Shown piece by piece: positions 42,521 to 50,950 of a stretch of DNA of 64,000 nt. The DNA is from Streptomonospora nanhaiensis (GTDB lineage: Bacteria > Actinomycetota > Actinomycetes > Streptosporangiales > Streptosporangiaceae). Positions within the stretch are counted from its first letter, which is position 1; the number at the start of each line of letters is the position of its first letter. The stretch is taken from contig NZ_JACCFO010000001.1 in the NCBI RefSeq assembly GCF_013410565.1, forward strand, positions 1,364,001 through 1,428,000, read 5' to 3'. Both the position numbers and the translations under genes were made by a program. The notes beneath the pieces are model-generated. The model was not told the origin of the DNA. It searched no databases and saw only the letters and a list, made by a program, of their open reading frames with translations.

Positions 42521-42544
42521 GGGCCCCCGCGTCGGCGGAGGCCC
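42521..42544. terminator. 10 bp stem terminator near adoK
   Basis: GGGCCCCCGC (42521-42530) pairs with GCGGAGGCCC (42535-42544), with one A-C mismatch on this strand that becomes a G-U pair in the minus-strand transcript. It follows the adoK stop. Confidence 0.55.
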
Positions 42545-42562
42545 CGGGTCGGGCCGGTGCGG

Positions 42563-43537
42563 CTAGGCCAGGTGCGGCTTGATCGCCCGCGCGCTGTCCT
42601 CGCCGTAGGAGGCGGTGATCTTGTCGAGCAGGCTCGCGGGGGTCAGCTCGTACTCCTGGGGGCCGTTGACCTCCAGGCAGTGCACGGCGACGGCGTTGCC
42701 GACCTGGGCGGCGTGCTCCAGGGACAGGCCCCACGAGACCCCCGCCAGGAAGCCCGCGCGGAAGGCGTCGCCGACACCGGTGGGGTCGACCTTCTCGGTG
42801 ACCACGGCGGCGGGCACGGCGATCGAGGGCTCACCGCGCCGGTCGATCCGCACGCCCTTGGCGCCCAGCGTGGTGACGCGGATCCGCACCCGGGAGAGGA
42901 TGTCGTCGTCGCTCCAGCCGGTCTTCTGCTCGCAGAGCGCCTTCTCGTACTCGTTGGTGAAGAGGTAGTCGGCGCCCTCGATCAGCCGGCGGACGTCGGG
43001 GCCCTCCATGAACGCCAGCTGCTGGGAGGGGTCGGCTGCGAACGCGATGTCGCGGTCGCGGCACTCGTCGCTGTGCCGGATCATGGCGCCGGGGTCGTTG
43101 GCGCTGACCAGCACGAGGTCGAACCCGCCGGCGCGCTCGGCCAGGGGCTGCAGCTCGATGTTGCGCGCCTCGGCCATGGCCCCGGCGTAGAACGACGCGA
43201 TCTGGTTGTGGTCGCGGTCGGTGGTGCAGACGAACCGCGCCGTGTGCCGCAGTTCGGAGATGTGCACGCCGGAGGTGTCGACCCCGTGGCGGTCCAGCCA
43301 GGCGCGGTACTCGTCGAAGTCGGTGCCGGCGGCCCCGACCAGGTGGGGGCGCAGGCCCAGCGCGCCCATGGCGAAGCAGATGTTGGGGCCGCACCCGCCG
43401 CGGCGGATCTCCAGCTCGTCCACCAGGAACGACAGCGACACCTGTTCGAGCTGATCGGCGATGAGTTGTTCGGAGAAGCGTCCCTCGAAGGTCATCAGAT
43501 GGTCGGAGGCAATCGATCCGGTAACCGCGATGCGCAC
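42563..43537 (-). CDS. adoK: PfkB-family adenosine kinase-like protein
   Basis: A 324-residue ribokinase-fold kinase. Position and sequence match M. tuberculosis AdoK (Rv2202c), which phosphorylates adenosine to AMP and is unlike eukaryotic adenosine kinases. It shows the N-terminal GSIASDHLMTFEG, the GGCGPNICFAMGALG glycine motif and the anion-hole motif VDPTGVGDAFRAGFL with the catalytic Asp. GTG 43537 has AAGGAG upstream. Substrate choice between adenosine and a sugar cannot be settled from motifs alone. Transcribed alone, with terminators on both sides. Confidence 0.85.
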   Translation of the reverse strand: MRIAVTGSIASDHLMTFEGRFSEQLIADQLEQVSLSFLVDELEIRRGGCGPNICFAMGALGLRPHLVGAAGTDFDEYRAWLDRHGVDTSGVHISELRHTARFVCTTDRDHNQIASFYAGAMAEARNIELQPLAERAGGFDLVLVSANDPGAMIRHSDECRDRDIAFAADPSQQLAFMEGPDVRRLIEGADYLFTNEYEKALCEQKTGWSDDDILSRVRIRVTTLGAKGVRIDRRGEPSIAVPAAVVTEKVDPTGVGDAFRAGFLAGVSWGLSLEHAAQVGNAVAVHCLEVNGPQEYELTPASLLDKITASYGEDSARAIKPHLA

Positions 43538-43640
43538 TGCGGAGGGCTCCTTGGGTCGGGAGACGGGACGGGGCTTAAGCCTACAGAGCCGCCCCCGCGG
43601 CGTCTGCGGGCCCCGCGCGCGGCGGGGCGCGCACGCGAAA

Positions 43641-43671
43641 GGGTCCGCGCGCCCCGCGGGCGCGCGGACCC
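43641..43671. terminator. 14 bp stem terminator after erpA
   Basis: GGGTCCGCGCGCCC (43641-43654) pairs perfectly with GGGCGCGCGGACCC (43658-43671), 50 bases past the erpA stop. Confidence 0.75.
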
Positions 43672-43720
43672 GTGCCGCATCGAGGGCGCCGGCCCGTGCG
43701 GGCGCGGCGCTCGACCCCCC

Positions 43721-44071
43721 TTAGTTGAAGGAGTCGCCGCAGGCGCAGGAGCCGGTGGCGTTGGGGTTGTCGATGGTGAAGCCCTGCTTCTCGATGGTGT
43801 CGACGAAGTCGATGGTGGCGCCCATGAGGTAGGGGGCGCTCATGCGGTCGGTGACGACCTCGACGCCGGAGAAGTCGGCGACGACGTCGCCGTCCAGCTC
43901 ACGCTCGTCGAAGAAAAGCTGGTAGCGGAGCCCGGAGCAGCCCCCCGGCTGCACAGCGACACGCAGCCGAAGGTCGTCGCGGCCTTCCTGCTCCAGGAGG
44001 CCCTTGACCTTGCTCGCCGCCTCGTCCGTCAGGATGATGCCCTGCGCGGGGGCCTCGCTCTGAACCGTCAT
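43721..44071 (-). CDS. erpA: A-type Fe-S carrier (HesB/ErpA)
   Basis: A 116-residue A-type carrier that inserts iron-sulfur clusters into target proteins. The three ligand cysteines are in QPGGCSGLRY and GSCACGDSF, all present. ATG 44071 has GGAGGAG seven bases before it. In mycobacteria the homologue (Rv2204c) occupies the same position. The nearby Rieske protein and lipoyl synthase are possible clients. It has a long leader, with TAAGCT on the minus strand near 44193-44198 as a possible -10. Confidence 0.92.
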   Translation of the reverse strand: MTVQSEAPAQGIILTDEAASKVKGLLEQEGRDDLRLRVAVQPGGCSGLRYQLFFDERELDGDVVADFSGVEVVTDRMSAPYLMGATIDFVDTIEKQGFTIDNPNATGSCACGDSFN

Positions 44072-44227
44072 CTGCTAGCTCCTCCGTAGTTTCGACCCGT
44101 GTCGAGCCACACGTGTTCAACGCGCGGTTCGCTTCGCGCATTCCTGGGCGCGGGGTCGTGGCGCGCTCTCCTGTTTTCCCCCAGCTTAGGCGCTCATGCG
44201 CACTGTGGCCATCATGAGTCGCGGCCG

Positions 44228-45370
44228 TCACGCGCCGTGCGGGGGGTGGCCGCCGGGCGTACGCGGGCGGGCCCCGCCCCAGCGCCGGGCGACCGCGGCG
44301 GCCAGCCGGGTCAGCTCCTCGGCGGGGCGGCTCAGCGCCGCCTCGGCGGAGCCCGCGGACTCCACCAGGGCGTAGGTCTCGGTGATTCCGGCCGCCGCGG
44401 CCTCCTTGCGGCCCACCGCCACCACGCCGGCCGTGACCACGCAGGGCACCCCCTGGTCGGCGGCGGCCCGCGCCACTCCGTGGGGCAGCTTGCCGCGCAG
44501 CGACTGGCCGTCGAAGGAGCCCTCGCCGGTGATCACGAGGTCGGCGGTCGCGACGTCGGCGGCCAGGCCGACCGCCTCCAGCACCCGGGCCACGCCCGAC
44601 TCCACGGTGCCGCCCAGCAGCAGCAGGCCGTAGCCCAGGCCGCCGGCGGCGCCGGCGCCGGGGGCCTCGCGCAGGCCGCCGGGGTCGGTGGCGTCGGCGA
44701 AGGCGGTGAGGGCGGCGTCGAGGCGCTGCACCGCGTCGGGGTCGGCGCCCTTCTGCGGGCCGAACACGGCGCTGGCGCCGTTGACGCCCAGCAGCGGGTT
44801 GTCCACGTCGGTGGCGGCCACCAGGCGGACGCCGGCCACGGCGGCGCGGGCGGCGGCGAGGTCGATCGGCCCCTCCAGAGCGGCCAGCGCCCCTCCCCCC
44901 GAGCCCAGCGCGCCGGCGGGCGAGGCGCCCAGGGCGGCGAGCATGCCCGCGCCGCCGTCGTTGGTGGAGCTGCCGCCCAGGCCCACGACGACGGTGTCGG
45001 CTCCGGCGGCCACCGCGGCGGCGATCAGCTCGCCCACGCCGCGGGTGGTGGTGCGCGCCGGGTCGCGCGACTCCGCGGGCACCAGGTGCAGGCCGCAGGC
45101 GTGCGCGCTCTCGATGTAGGCGGTGGTGCCGGCGATCAGGTAGCGGGCGGGCACGGGCGCGCCGAGGGGGCCGGTGACCTCCAGGTCGGCAACCGTGCCG
45201 CCCAGGGCGGTGTGCAGCACCTCGACGAACCCGGGGCCGCCGTCGGAGAGCGGCAGCAGCCGGGTGTCGGCGTCGGGGGCGACGGTGTGCCAGCCGTCGG
45301 CGATGGCCTGGGCGGCCTCGACGGCGGTGAGGGTGCCGGCGAACTTGTCCGGGGCGATGACGATACGCAC
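44228..45370 (-). CDS. Glycerate kinase
   Basis: A 380-residue glycerate kinase of the GckK/GarK family (PF02595), which phosphorylates D-glycerate to a phosphoglycerate for entry into glycolysis. Recognisable segments are IAPDKFAGTLTAVEAA at the N-terminus, LPLSDGGPGFVE, VVGLGGSSTNDGGAGML, NPLLGVNGASAVFGPQKGA and DLVITGEGSFDGQSL. GTG 45370 opens the conserved start; no clear Shine-Dalgarno, and CACACT lies 6 bases upstream as a poor -10. Same position as Rv2205c. The tail beyond residue 365 is Pro/Gly/Arg-rich. Confidence 0.93.
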   Translation of the reverse strand: MRIVIAPDKFAGTLTAVEAAQAIADGWHTVAPDADTRLLPLSDGGPGFVEVLHTALGGTVADLEVTGPLGAPVPARYLIAGTTAYIESAHACGLHLVPAESRDPARTTTRGVGELIAAAVAAGADTVVVGLGGSSTNDGGAGMLAALGASPAGALGSGGGALAALEGPIDLAAARAAVAGVRLVAATDVDNPLLGVNGASAVFGPQKGADPDAVQRLDAALTAFADATDPGGLREAPGAGAAGGLGYGLLLLGGTVESGVARVLEAVGLAADVATADLVITGEGSFDGQSLRGKLPHGVARAAADQGVPCVVTAGVVAVGRKEAAAAGITETYALVESAGSAEAALSRPAEELTRLAAAVARRWGGARPRTPGGHPPHGA

Positions 45371-45466
45371 GGGTTCAGTGTGCCTTGTCGCGTGACGGGG
45401 CCCGTCGGCGGGGAGGCCGCACGGGGTCGGGCGGGGGCGCGGCCAGGGGCGCGGGGGCCGCCGAGG

Positions 45467-46051
45467 TCACAGGCCGGGGGCGCCGTAGACGGGGAACCAG
45501 CGGGACTTGTCCTTCTCCACCGGCAGGTCGGCGCCGAGGGCGGCCTCGATCTGGAGTTCCAGGGCGTTGTCGCGGCGCCGGCCGGGCAGCGGCGCGAACG
45601 GGTAGAAGGTGCCGCGCTTGTAGAGGTAGACGAGAGCGACGCGGCGCCCGGCGCTGTCGGCGAAGGCCACCAGCGAGCAGAGCAGGGAGGGGCCGAACCC
45701 GGCCGACTCCAGCGAGGTGTTGACGGCGTGGACGTCGGTGACCAGGCCGCTGATGTCGGCGGATGCGGCGGCCTCGGGCGCGGCGCGCAGGACCAGCCAG
45801 GTGTAGCCGTACTCGTCGGCGGCGGGTTCGACGGCCGGGCCGTCGTCGGCGTTGAGCAGGTCGGTGATGTCGCGCTGGAGGTCGGCGAAGGCGCGGCCCT
45901 CGGCGGCGCGGAAGGCGACCGATCCGGTGCCGGTGGGCGCGAACCCGGCGCCGGCGCGCAGCGTGACAGCGGCCGAGGGCAGGGCGAACAGCGCGTCGAG
46001 GTCGGGCTTGGCCGGCTTGGACCGGCCCAGCAGGGCGCGCAGGAAGCTCAT
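45467..46051 (-). CDS. pspAB: PspA-associated protein PspAB
   Basis: A 194-residue protein of the PspAB family found with HtpX and PspA in actinobacteria. It starts MSFLRALLGRSKPAKPDLDALF, carries ADEYGYTWLVLR and ALVYLYKRGTFYPFAPLPG, and has no membrane segment. It is thought to take part in the phage-shock membrane-stress response; the biochemical role is unknown. It lies 97 bases after htpX on the same strand and is likely co-transcribed. Confidence 0.85.
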   Translation of the reverse strand: MSFLRALLGRSKPAKPDLDALFALPSAAVTLRAGAGFAPTGTGSVAFRAAEGRAFADLQRDITDLLNADDGPAVEPAADEYGYTWLVLRAAPEAAASADISGLVTDVHAVNTSLESAGFGPSLLCSLVAFADSAGRRVALVYLYKRGTFYPFAPLPGRRRDNALELQIEAALGADLPVEKDKSRWFPVYGAPGL

Positions 46052-46148
46052 GTGGGCGGTTCCTCCCGAGGTCGGCCGGTGCGGCGGGCGGGTTCGCGGG
46101 TTCGCGGGCGGCGGGCGGACGGGTGTGAGTGGACCGGGCGCGGGCGGC

Positions 46149-47069
46149 TCAGGCTCCCGTGCCCAGCTGCCGGGAGATGTCGGCGAGCTGGGCGAGGCGG
46201 CGCTCGACGGGCGGATGGGTGGCGAACATCTGGCTGAGGCTGAAGCCCTTCTGGGACACCGCGGGGGTGAAGAAGAACGCGTTGAACGGCTCGGCGCGGC
46301 GCAGGTCGGTCGTGGGGATGCGGGCCATGTCGCCGTTGATCTTGGTGAGGGCGCTGCCCAGCGCCGAGGGGCGGCCGGTGAGGTAGGCGGCCGCGCGGTC
46401 GGCCGACAGCTCGCGGTAGCGCGAGAGCACCCGGGTCAGCAGGAAGCTCAGCGCCCACACCACGGCGCTGACCAGCACCACCAGCAGCGCCACCACGGCG
46501 GGCGCGGGGCCGTTGTTGTTGCTCCGGGCGCCGCCGGTGACCATGGCGAAGCGCAGGCCTATCTGGGTGAGGAACCCGGCGACGATCCCGAGGAACCCGG
46601 CGATGGTCATGACCATGACGTCGCGGTGGGCCACGTGGGACAGCTCGTGGGCGAGGACCGCCTCCAGTTCGGCGGTGTCCAGCCGGCGCAGGAGGCCGGT
46701 GGTGACGCACACGACCGCGTTGCCCCGGTTGTGGCCGGTGGCGAAGGCGTTGGGCACGTCGGTGCGGGCGATGGCGACCTTGGGCTTGGGCATGTCGGCC
46801 ATGGCGCACAGGCGGTCGACGACCGCGTGGAGCTCGGGCGCCTCGGCGGGCGCGACCTCGCGGGCGCCCATGGAGAACATGGCGATCCTGTCGGAGGTGA
46901 AGTACTGCACCACGGCGAAGCCGACCACGACCAGCACGAGCAGGACGACGGGCATGCCCACCAGGTACAGGGCGATGACGAACGCCACGTAGAGGATTCC
47001 CAGCAGCGCCATCGTGGCGACCATGCGGGTGGTCAGCCCGCGGTCGGGGATGAATCTGGAACCAGCCAC
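46149..47069 (-). CDS. htpX: Membrane zinc metalloprotease HtpX
   Basis: A 306-residue membrane protease that degrades damaged membrane proteins. Two N-terminal helices (about 15-55), the zinc motif HELSHVAHRD, two further helices (about 150-205) and the third zinc ligand in ELSADRAAAYLTGRP are present; ATHPPVERRL is typical of the C-terminus. GTG 47069 is set by GGAGGGG nine bases upstream. The Psp neighbourhood (pspA-pspAA upstream, pspAB downstream) supports a membrane-stress role. Confidence 0.95.
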   Translation of the reverse strand: MAGSRFIPDRGLTTRMVATMALLGILYVAFVIALYLVGMPVVLLVLVVVGFAVVQYFTSDRIAMFSMGAREVAPAEAPELHAVVDRLCAMADMPKPKVAIARTDVPNAFATGHNRGNAVVCVTTGLLRRLDTAELEAVLAHELSHVAHRDVMVMTIAGFLGIVAGFLTQIGLRFAMVTGGARSNNNGPAPAVVALLVVLVSAVVWALSFLLTRVLSRYRELSADRAAAYLTGRPSALGSALTKINGDMARIPTTDLRRAEPFNAFFFTPAVSQKGFSLSQMFATHPPVERRLAQLADISRQLGTGA

Positions 47070-47390
47070 AGCGGGACCCCTCCGTCCGCGGATCGACGGC
47101 TTCGTCGCGGATTCCTTGGCAGTGTAGTCGCCGCAGCTGAACGGGGCCGTGGGGGCGCACCGGCGGCCTTCGGGGGCGGGCGGTGCGGGGGCCGCGGAGC
47201 GGGCCCGGCGGGCGCGGCCGAGCGGGCGGGTGCCGGCGCGGGGAGGGGGCCGGGGGTGCTCCGGGGAGGCGGCCGCGGGGGCGCGGCGGCCGGGGCCGGC
47301 CCCGGGCGGCACCGAGGCCGCCGCGCGGTGCGCGGCGGCCTTCGGAGAGCGGCCGGTAGGCGGCGCCGGGTCAGGGCGCGGCCGGTGCGA
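47070..47390. other. Gap between htpX and pspAA
   Basis: A 321-base stretch with no gene. It holds the pspA-pspAA terminator (47316-47340) and, nearer htpX, its promoter, of which only the ribosome site is clear. Confidence 0.45.
47316..47340. terminator. Terminator of pspA-pspAA
   Basis: GGCCGCCGCGC (47316-47326) pairs with GCGCGGCGGCC (47330-47340) around a 3-base loop, about 50 bases beyond the pspAA stop. Confidence 0.7.
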
Positions 47391-47675
47391 TCAGGTGAGG
47401 TCGGGGATGAGCCCTTCGTCGCCGAGCATGTCCCGGACCTCGTCCATGCTGGCGTCGGCGGGCGGGAGGATGAACTCCGACGGCTCCAGCGACTCGGGGG
47501 GAAGCGGCTTGCCGTCCTGGCGGACGCGCTCCAGGAGGTCGTGCAGCGCCTTGCGGAAGGTCTCCTCGCTGCCGGACTCGATCGCCTCCTCAAGGGTGCG
47601 GTCGAACTGGTTGAGGAGGTCGAGGTCGGCGTCGCTGAGGTCCAGCTGGCCCTCGCCCATGATGCGGACGATCAC
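47391..47675 (-). CDS. pspAA: PspA-associated protein PspAA
   Basis: A 94-residue acidic protein of the PspAA family (IVRIMGEGQLDLSDADLDLLN, DKLE-like helices, C-terminal ASMDEVRDMLGDEGLIPDL). It accompanies PspA in actinobacterial phage-shock modules; its exact role is unknown. GTG 47675 overlaps the pspA stop (GTGA) and follows GGAGGG, so the two genes are translationally coupled. Confidence 0.88.
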   Translation of the reverse strand: MIVRIMGEGQLDLSDADLDLLNQFDRTLEEAIESGSEETFRKALHDLLERVRQDGKPLPPESLEPSEFILPPADASMDEVRDMLGDEGLIPDLT

Positions 47676-48481
47676 GAGCCCTCCCCCTGGCGGTAGGGCT
47701 GGACCTGGCTGCCGTTGCCGGCCGGGCCCCCGGCGCGGGAGTCGCCCTCCTCGATCTGGGGGGCGGTGCCGGAGCCGCTGCCCTGGCCGAGTTCGCGCTT
47801 CATGCGCTCCAGCTCCAGCTCCACGCCGCTGGTGCTGGCCATGCGGTCCAGCTCGGCCTGGATGTCGTCCTTGGAGGAGCCGCTGACGTCGTCGAGGGCG
47901 CCGGAGGCGAGGAGTTCGTCGACCGCGCCGGCGCGGGCCTGCATCTGGGCGGTTTTGTCCTCGGCGCGCTGGATGGCCAGGCCGACGTCGCCCATCTCCT
48001 CGGAGATACCGGAGAACGCCTCGCTGATCTGGGTCTGGGCCTGGGCGGCGGTGTAGGTGGCCTTGATGGTCTCCTTGCGGGTGCGGAAGGAGTCGACCTT
48101 GGCCTGGAGGCGCTGGGCGGCGAGGGTGAGCTTCTGCTCCTCGCCCTGCAGCTGCTCGTGCTGCTGCTTGAGGCTGTCGATCTGGGACTGCAGGCCCGAG
48201 CGGCGGGTCAGGGCCTCGCGCGCGAGGTCCTCGCGGCCGGCCTGCAGCGCCGCGCGGCTCTGGTTCTCCAGCTTGCCGGACTGCTGCTCGAGCTGCTGGA
48301 CCTGCAGCTCGACGCGCTTGCGGGAGGTGGCGACGTCGGCGACGCCGCGGCGGACCTTCTGCAGCAGTTCCAGCTGCTTCTGGTAGGAGTAGTCGAGGGT
48401 TTCGCGCGGGTCCTCGACGGAGTCCAGTGCCCGGTTGGCCTTGGACTTGAAGATCATGGAAAGTCGCTGAAACACGCTCAT
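47672..48481 (-). CDS. pspA: Phage shock protein A (PspA/IM30)
   Basis: A 269-residue PspA of the ESCRT-III-like family that coats and repairs stressed membranes. The N-terminal amphipathic helix MSVFQRLSMIFKSKANRALD is followed by a long coiled coil (residues 25-215, Gln/Glu/Leu heptads). A Gly/Ser-rich tail ends the protein. ATG 48481 starts the conserved N-terminus; an AAGGGG lies 14 bases upstream, rather far. First gene of the unit with pspAA. Confidence 0.95.
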   Translation of the reverse strand: MSVFQRLSMIFKSKANRALDSVEDPRETLDYSYQKQLELLQKVRRGVADVATSRKRVELQVQQLEQQSGKLENQSRAALQAGREDLAREALTRRSGLQSQIDSLKQQHEQLQGEEQKLTLAAQRLQAKVDSFRTRKETIKATYTAAQAQTQISEAFSGISEEMGDVGLAIQRAEDKTAQMQARAGAVDELLASGALDDVSGSSKDDIQAELDRMASTSGVELELERMKRELGQGSGSGTAPQIEEGDSRAGGPAGNGSQVQPYRQGEGS

Positions 48482-48586
48482 CGGCGTGGCCGTCCCCTTC
48501 TCGGTCCGTAAATCGGCTGTTCCCGGCGGGCGCTGCATCCAACCCTACGCGCTCGCGCGTGGGGTCGCCATGAAGCTCGGACCGGC

Positions 48587-48592
48587 TACTCT
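48587..48592 (+). promoter_or_regulatory. -10 element of DUF3043 gene (leaderless)
   Basis: TACTCT lies 7 bases before GTG 48600. It supports this start over the upstream ATG 48570, which would be outside the transcript. Confidence 0.55.
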
Positions 48593-48599
48593 GGAAGAC

Positions 48600-49229
48600 G
48601 TGTTCCGACGTCGCTCCGTTCCCGCATCCGAAGATACGGCCGCGCCCGGCTCTGCCACCGCTGAGGCCACCCAACCTAAGGGATATACCCCGAAGAAGGG
48701 TGCGCCCACTCCCAAGCGCCGCGAGGCCGAGAAAGCGCTGCGCCGGCCGCTGAACGCGCCGCAGAGCCGGCGCGAGGCCTACCGGCAGTACCGCGAGCGC
48801 CAGCAGCGCGAGGCCCAGCGCGTCGCCCAGCGCGGCGGCGCCGCCAAGGGCGAGGAGCGCCACTTCCGGCCCCAGGACCTCGGCCCGGTCCGGGCCTACG
48901 CGCGCGACGTCGTGGACTCCCGGCGCAGCGTCAGCGAGTTCTTCCTGTACTTCTCCCTGGCCATCATCGCGCTGCTCTTCCTGCCGTTCCCGCAGATCAA
49001 CCTCGCGGTCACCTATGTGGTGTGGCCGGCCATGATGGTCACGATCCTGGCCGAGGGCGTCTTCGTGGGCAACCGCGTGAAGCGCCGGGCGCGCGAGCTG
49101 TTCCCCGACGACCCCACCGTGCGGGGCGCGGGCATGTACGCGGCCATGCGTCAGCTCCAGGTGCGCCGGCTGCGGCTGCCCAAGCCCAGGGTCAAGCCGG
49201 GCCAGCCGGTTCCCGAGCCCACGCGCTGA
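48600..49229 (+). CDS. DUF3043 membrane protein
   Basis: A 209-residue protein of the actinobacterial DUF3043 family. The first 105 residues are Arg/Lys/Gln-rich and cytoplasmic (GYTPKKGAPTPKRREAEKAL is typical). Two membrane helices follow (about 120-140 and 145-165), then a basic C-terminus (RRARELFPDDPTVRGAGMYAA). Function unknown; the basic ends could touch nucleic acid or lipids. GTG 48600 fits the family start (MFRRRS) and the -10 box 7 bases upstream. Divergent from pspA. Confidence 0.85.
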   Translation: MFRRRSVPASEDTAAPGSATAEATQPKGYTPKKGAPTPKRREAEKALRRPLNAPQSRREAYRQYRERQQREAQRVAQRGGAAKGEERHFRPQDLGPVRAYARDVVDSRRSVSEFFLYFSLAIIALLFLPFPQINLAVTYVVWPAMMVTILAEGVFVGNRVKRRARELFPDDPTVRGAGMYAAMRQLQVRRLRLPKPRVKPGQPVPEPTR

Positions 49230-49246
49230 CACCTCCGAGCCTTCCC

Positions 49247-49295
49247 GCGGCCTGTGGCGGCGGGGCCGCGGTGCGGCCCCGCCGCCACAGGCCGC
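49247..49295. terminator. 23 bp perfect stem terminator
   Basis: The 23-base arm at 49247-49269 pairs perfectly with 49273-49295 across a 3-base loop; the arm begins GCGGCCTGTGGCGG. It starts 18 bases after the DUF3043 stop. Confidence 0.85.
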
Positions 49296-49380
49296 TTCCC
49301 CGTGCCCGCCCGGCGGGCGCGGGCGCTCCGCGCGGCGGGGCCGGGGCGCCCCGCGTCCCGTCAGCCGGACGGCGGCGGGC

Positions 49381-49386
49381 TAGGGT
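49381..49386 (+). promoter_or_regulatory. -10 element of aldo/keto reductase (leaderless)
   Basis: TAGGGT is 6 bases before ATG 49393, with no Shine-Dalgarno between. Confidence 0.55.
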
Positions 49387-49392
49387 GCTGCC

Positions 49393-50397
49393 ATGGAATT
49401 CCGGCATCTGGGCAGCAGTGGCCTCGTCGTCAGTGAGATCTCCTACGGCAACTGGATCACCCACGGTTCGCAGGTCGAGGAGGACGCCGCCATCGCGTGC
49501 GTGCACGCCGCGCTGGACGAGGGCATCACGACTTTCGACACCGCCGACGTCTACGCGCAGGGCCGCGCCGAGGAGGTCCTCGGGCGGGCGCTGAAGGGCC
49601 GGCGTCGCGACGGCGTCGAGATCCTCTCCAAAGTCTACTGGCCGGTCGGCGAGGGGAGGAACGACCGCGGGCTTTCGCGCAAGCACATCGTCCGCGGCGT
49701 CGAGGAGTCCCTGCGCCGTCTGGGCACCGACTACCTCGACCTCTACCAGGCGCACCGGTTCGACTACGAGACCCCGCTGGAGGAGACCCTGCGGGCGTTC
49801 GACGACCTCGTGCGCCAGGGCAAGGTGCTCTACGTCGGCGTCTCGGAGTGGCGCGCCGACCAGATCGAGCGCGCGCTGAAGATCGCCGACGAACTGGGCC
49901 TGGACCGGATCGTGTCCAACCAGCCGCAGTACAACATGCTGTGGCGGGTGATCGAGTCGGAGGTCGTGCCGGTCTGCGAGCGCGCGGGGCTGGGGCAGAT
50001 CGTGTTCTCCCCCATCGCCCAGGGCGTGCTCACCGGCAAGTACCGGCCCGGCCAGGCGCCGCCGGAGGGCTCGCGCGCCACCGACGCCGCCGGCGGGCGG
50101 TTCCTCAACAACCGGGGCCTGCTCGACGACGCGCTGCTGGAGCGCGTGCAGCGGCTGGTGCCGCTCGCCGAGGAGGCGGGGCTGTCACTGGCCCAGCTCG
50201 CGGTGGCCTGGGTGCTGCAGAACGACAACGTGTCGTCGGCCATCATCGGCGCCTCCCGCCCCGAGCAGGTGCGCGACAACGTCGGCGCCGCGGGCAGGCG
50301 CCTCGACGCCGACCTGCTGCGCCGCATCGACGAGGTGCTGGGCGACAGCGTGCAGCGCGACCCCGAACTGACGGTCAGCCCCCCGAAGCGGCCGTAA
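49393..50397 (+). CDS. Aldo/keto reductase
   Basis: A 334-residue NADPH-dependent (beta/alpha)8 oxidoreductase, nearest to the potassium-channel beta-subunit-like / YghZ group. The catalytic tetrad is visible: Asp and Tyr in FDTADVYAQG, Lys in EILSKVYW and His in LYQAHRFDY. The cofactor segment is SAIIGASRPEQVRDN. Members reduce aldehydes and ketones; the physiological substrate is not predictable. ATG 49393 lies 6 bases after TAGGGT. Confidence 0.93.
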   Translation: MEFRHLGSSGLVVSEISYGNWITHGSQVEEDAAIACVHAALDEGITTFDTADVYAQGRAEEVLGRALKGRRRDGVEILSKVYWPVGEGRNDRGLSRKHIVRGVEESLRRLGTDYLDLYQAHRFDYETPLEETLRAFDDLVRQGKVLYVGVSEWRADQIERALKIADELGLDRIVSNQPQYNMLWRVIESEVVPVCERAGLGQIVFSPIAQGVLTGKYRPGQAPPEGSRATDAAGGRFLNNRGLLDDALLERVQRLVPLAEEAGLSLAQLAVAWVLQNDNVSSAIIGASRPEQVRDNVGAAGRRLDADLLRRIDEVLGDSVQRDPELTVSPPKRP

Positions 50398-50500
50398 GGC
50401 CCCCGGCCTTGCGCAGGGCCTTCGCCGGTCAGCGGGGGCGGCGCGGGGCGCCGCCCCCGCGGGCGTGTGCGCCGGGTTGCGGGGGAGCGTCCCGCGCGCG

Positions 50501-50707
50501 TCAGGCGGGCTCGTCCAGGCTCATCGAGTACACGGCGCGGTCGTCCTCGACGAGGGTGACACGGGCCGCACCGCCCTCGACCAGGCTCCGCCAGTTCTCC
50601 CCGAGCCAGCTCTCGGCGTCGCCCCGCGAGGAGAACAGCTCGCCGGGCAGCGACCCGCCGTCCAGCGCCTCGCCGTGCTCCGTCTCATACCGCCAGCTCC
50701 AGGCCAT
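50501..50707 (-). CDS. Small conserved actinobacterial protein
   Basis: A 68-residue protein (MAWSWRYETEHGEAL, AESWLGENWRSLVEGG, RVTLVEDDRAVYSMSL). It resembles small uncharacterised proteins in Streptomyces. It is likely one alpha/beta domain, acidic, without cysteines or membrane segments. Function unknown. ATG 50707 has AAAGGG about 8 bases upstream. It is divergent from cobU, sharing a short control region. Confidence 0.75.
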   Translation of the reverse strand: MAWSWRYETEHGEALDGGSLPGELFSSRGDAESWLGENWRSLVEGGAARVTLVEDDRAVYSMSLDEPA

Positions 50708-50900
50708 GGGCCACCCTTTCGTCGGTGTGCGCGGCCGGCGCCGCCCCCTGCGGGGCTCGGGCCGGACCCCCTGTGGGAATTCCGAGGATAGGCCGCCCCG
50801 CCCGCGCCGGCCCGGTGGCGGGTGCGGTGCCGCCGCGCACCGCGGACGGCGGCCGCGCCGCTCCGCCGCGCACCGCGCACACCGCGCAACCTGCGCGAAG

Positions 50901-50928
50901 GGGGTGCTCGGCGGCCCGGAAGCACCCC
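50901..50928. promoter_or_regulatory. Inverted repeat upstream of cobU
   Basis: GGGGTGCT (50901-50908) and AGCACCCC (50921-50928) are perfect arms around 12 bases, ending 9 bases before the -10 box of cobU. Position fits an operator. Regulator unknown. Confidence 0.4.
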
Positions 50929-50937
50929 GCCATGCTG

Positions 50938-50943
50938 TTAACT
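50938..50943 (+). promoter_or_regulatory. -10 element of cobU (leaderless)
   Basis: TTAACT lies 7 bases before GTG 50951 and no ribosome site is seen. There is no room for a B12 riboswitch between them. Confidence 0.5.
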
Positions 50944-50950
50944 GGCCAGC

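Noticed and set aside
50708-50950. Cobalamin riboswitch before cobU
   Set aside because: No B12-box-like core, and the predicted promoter sits 7 bases from the start codon.
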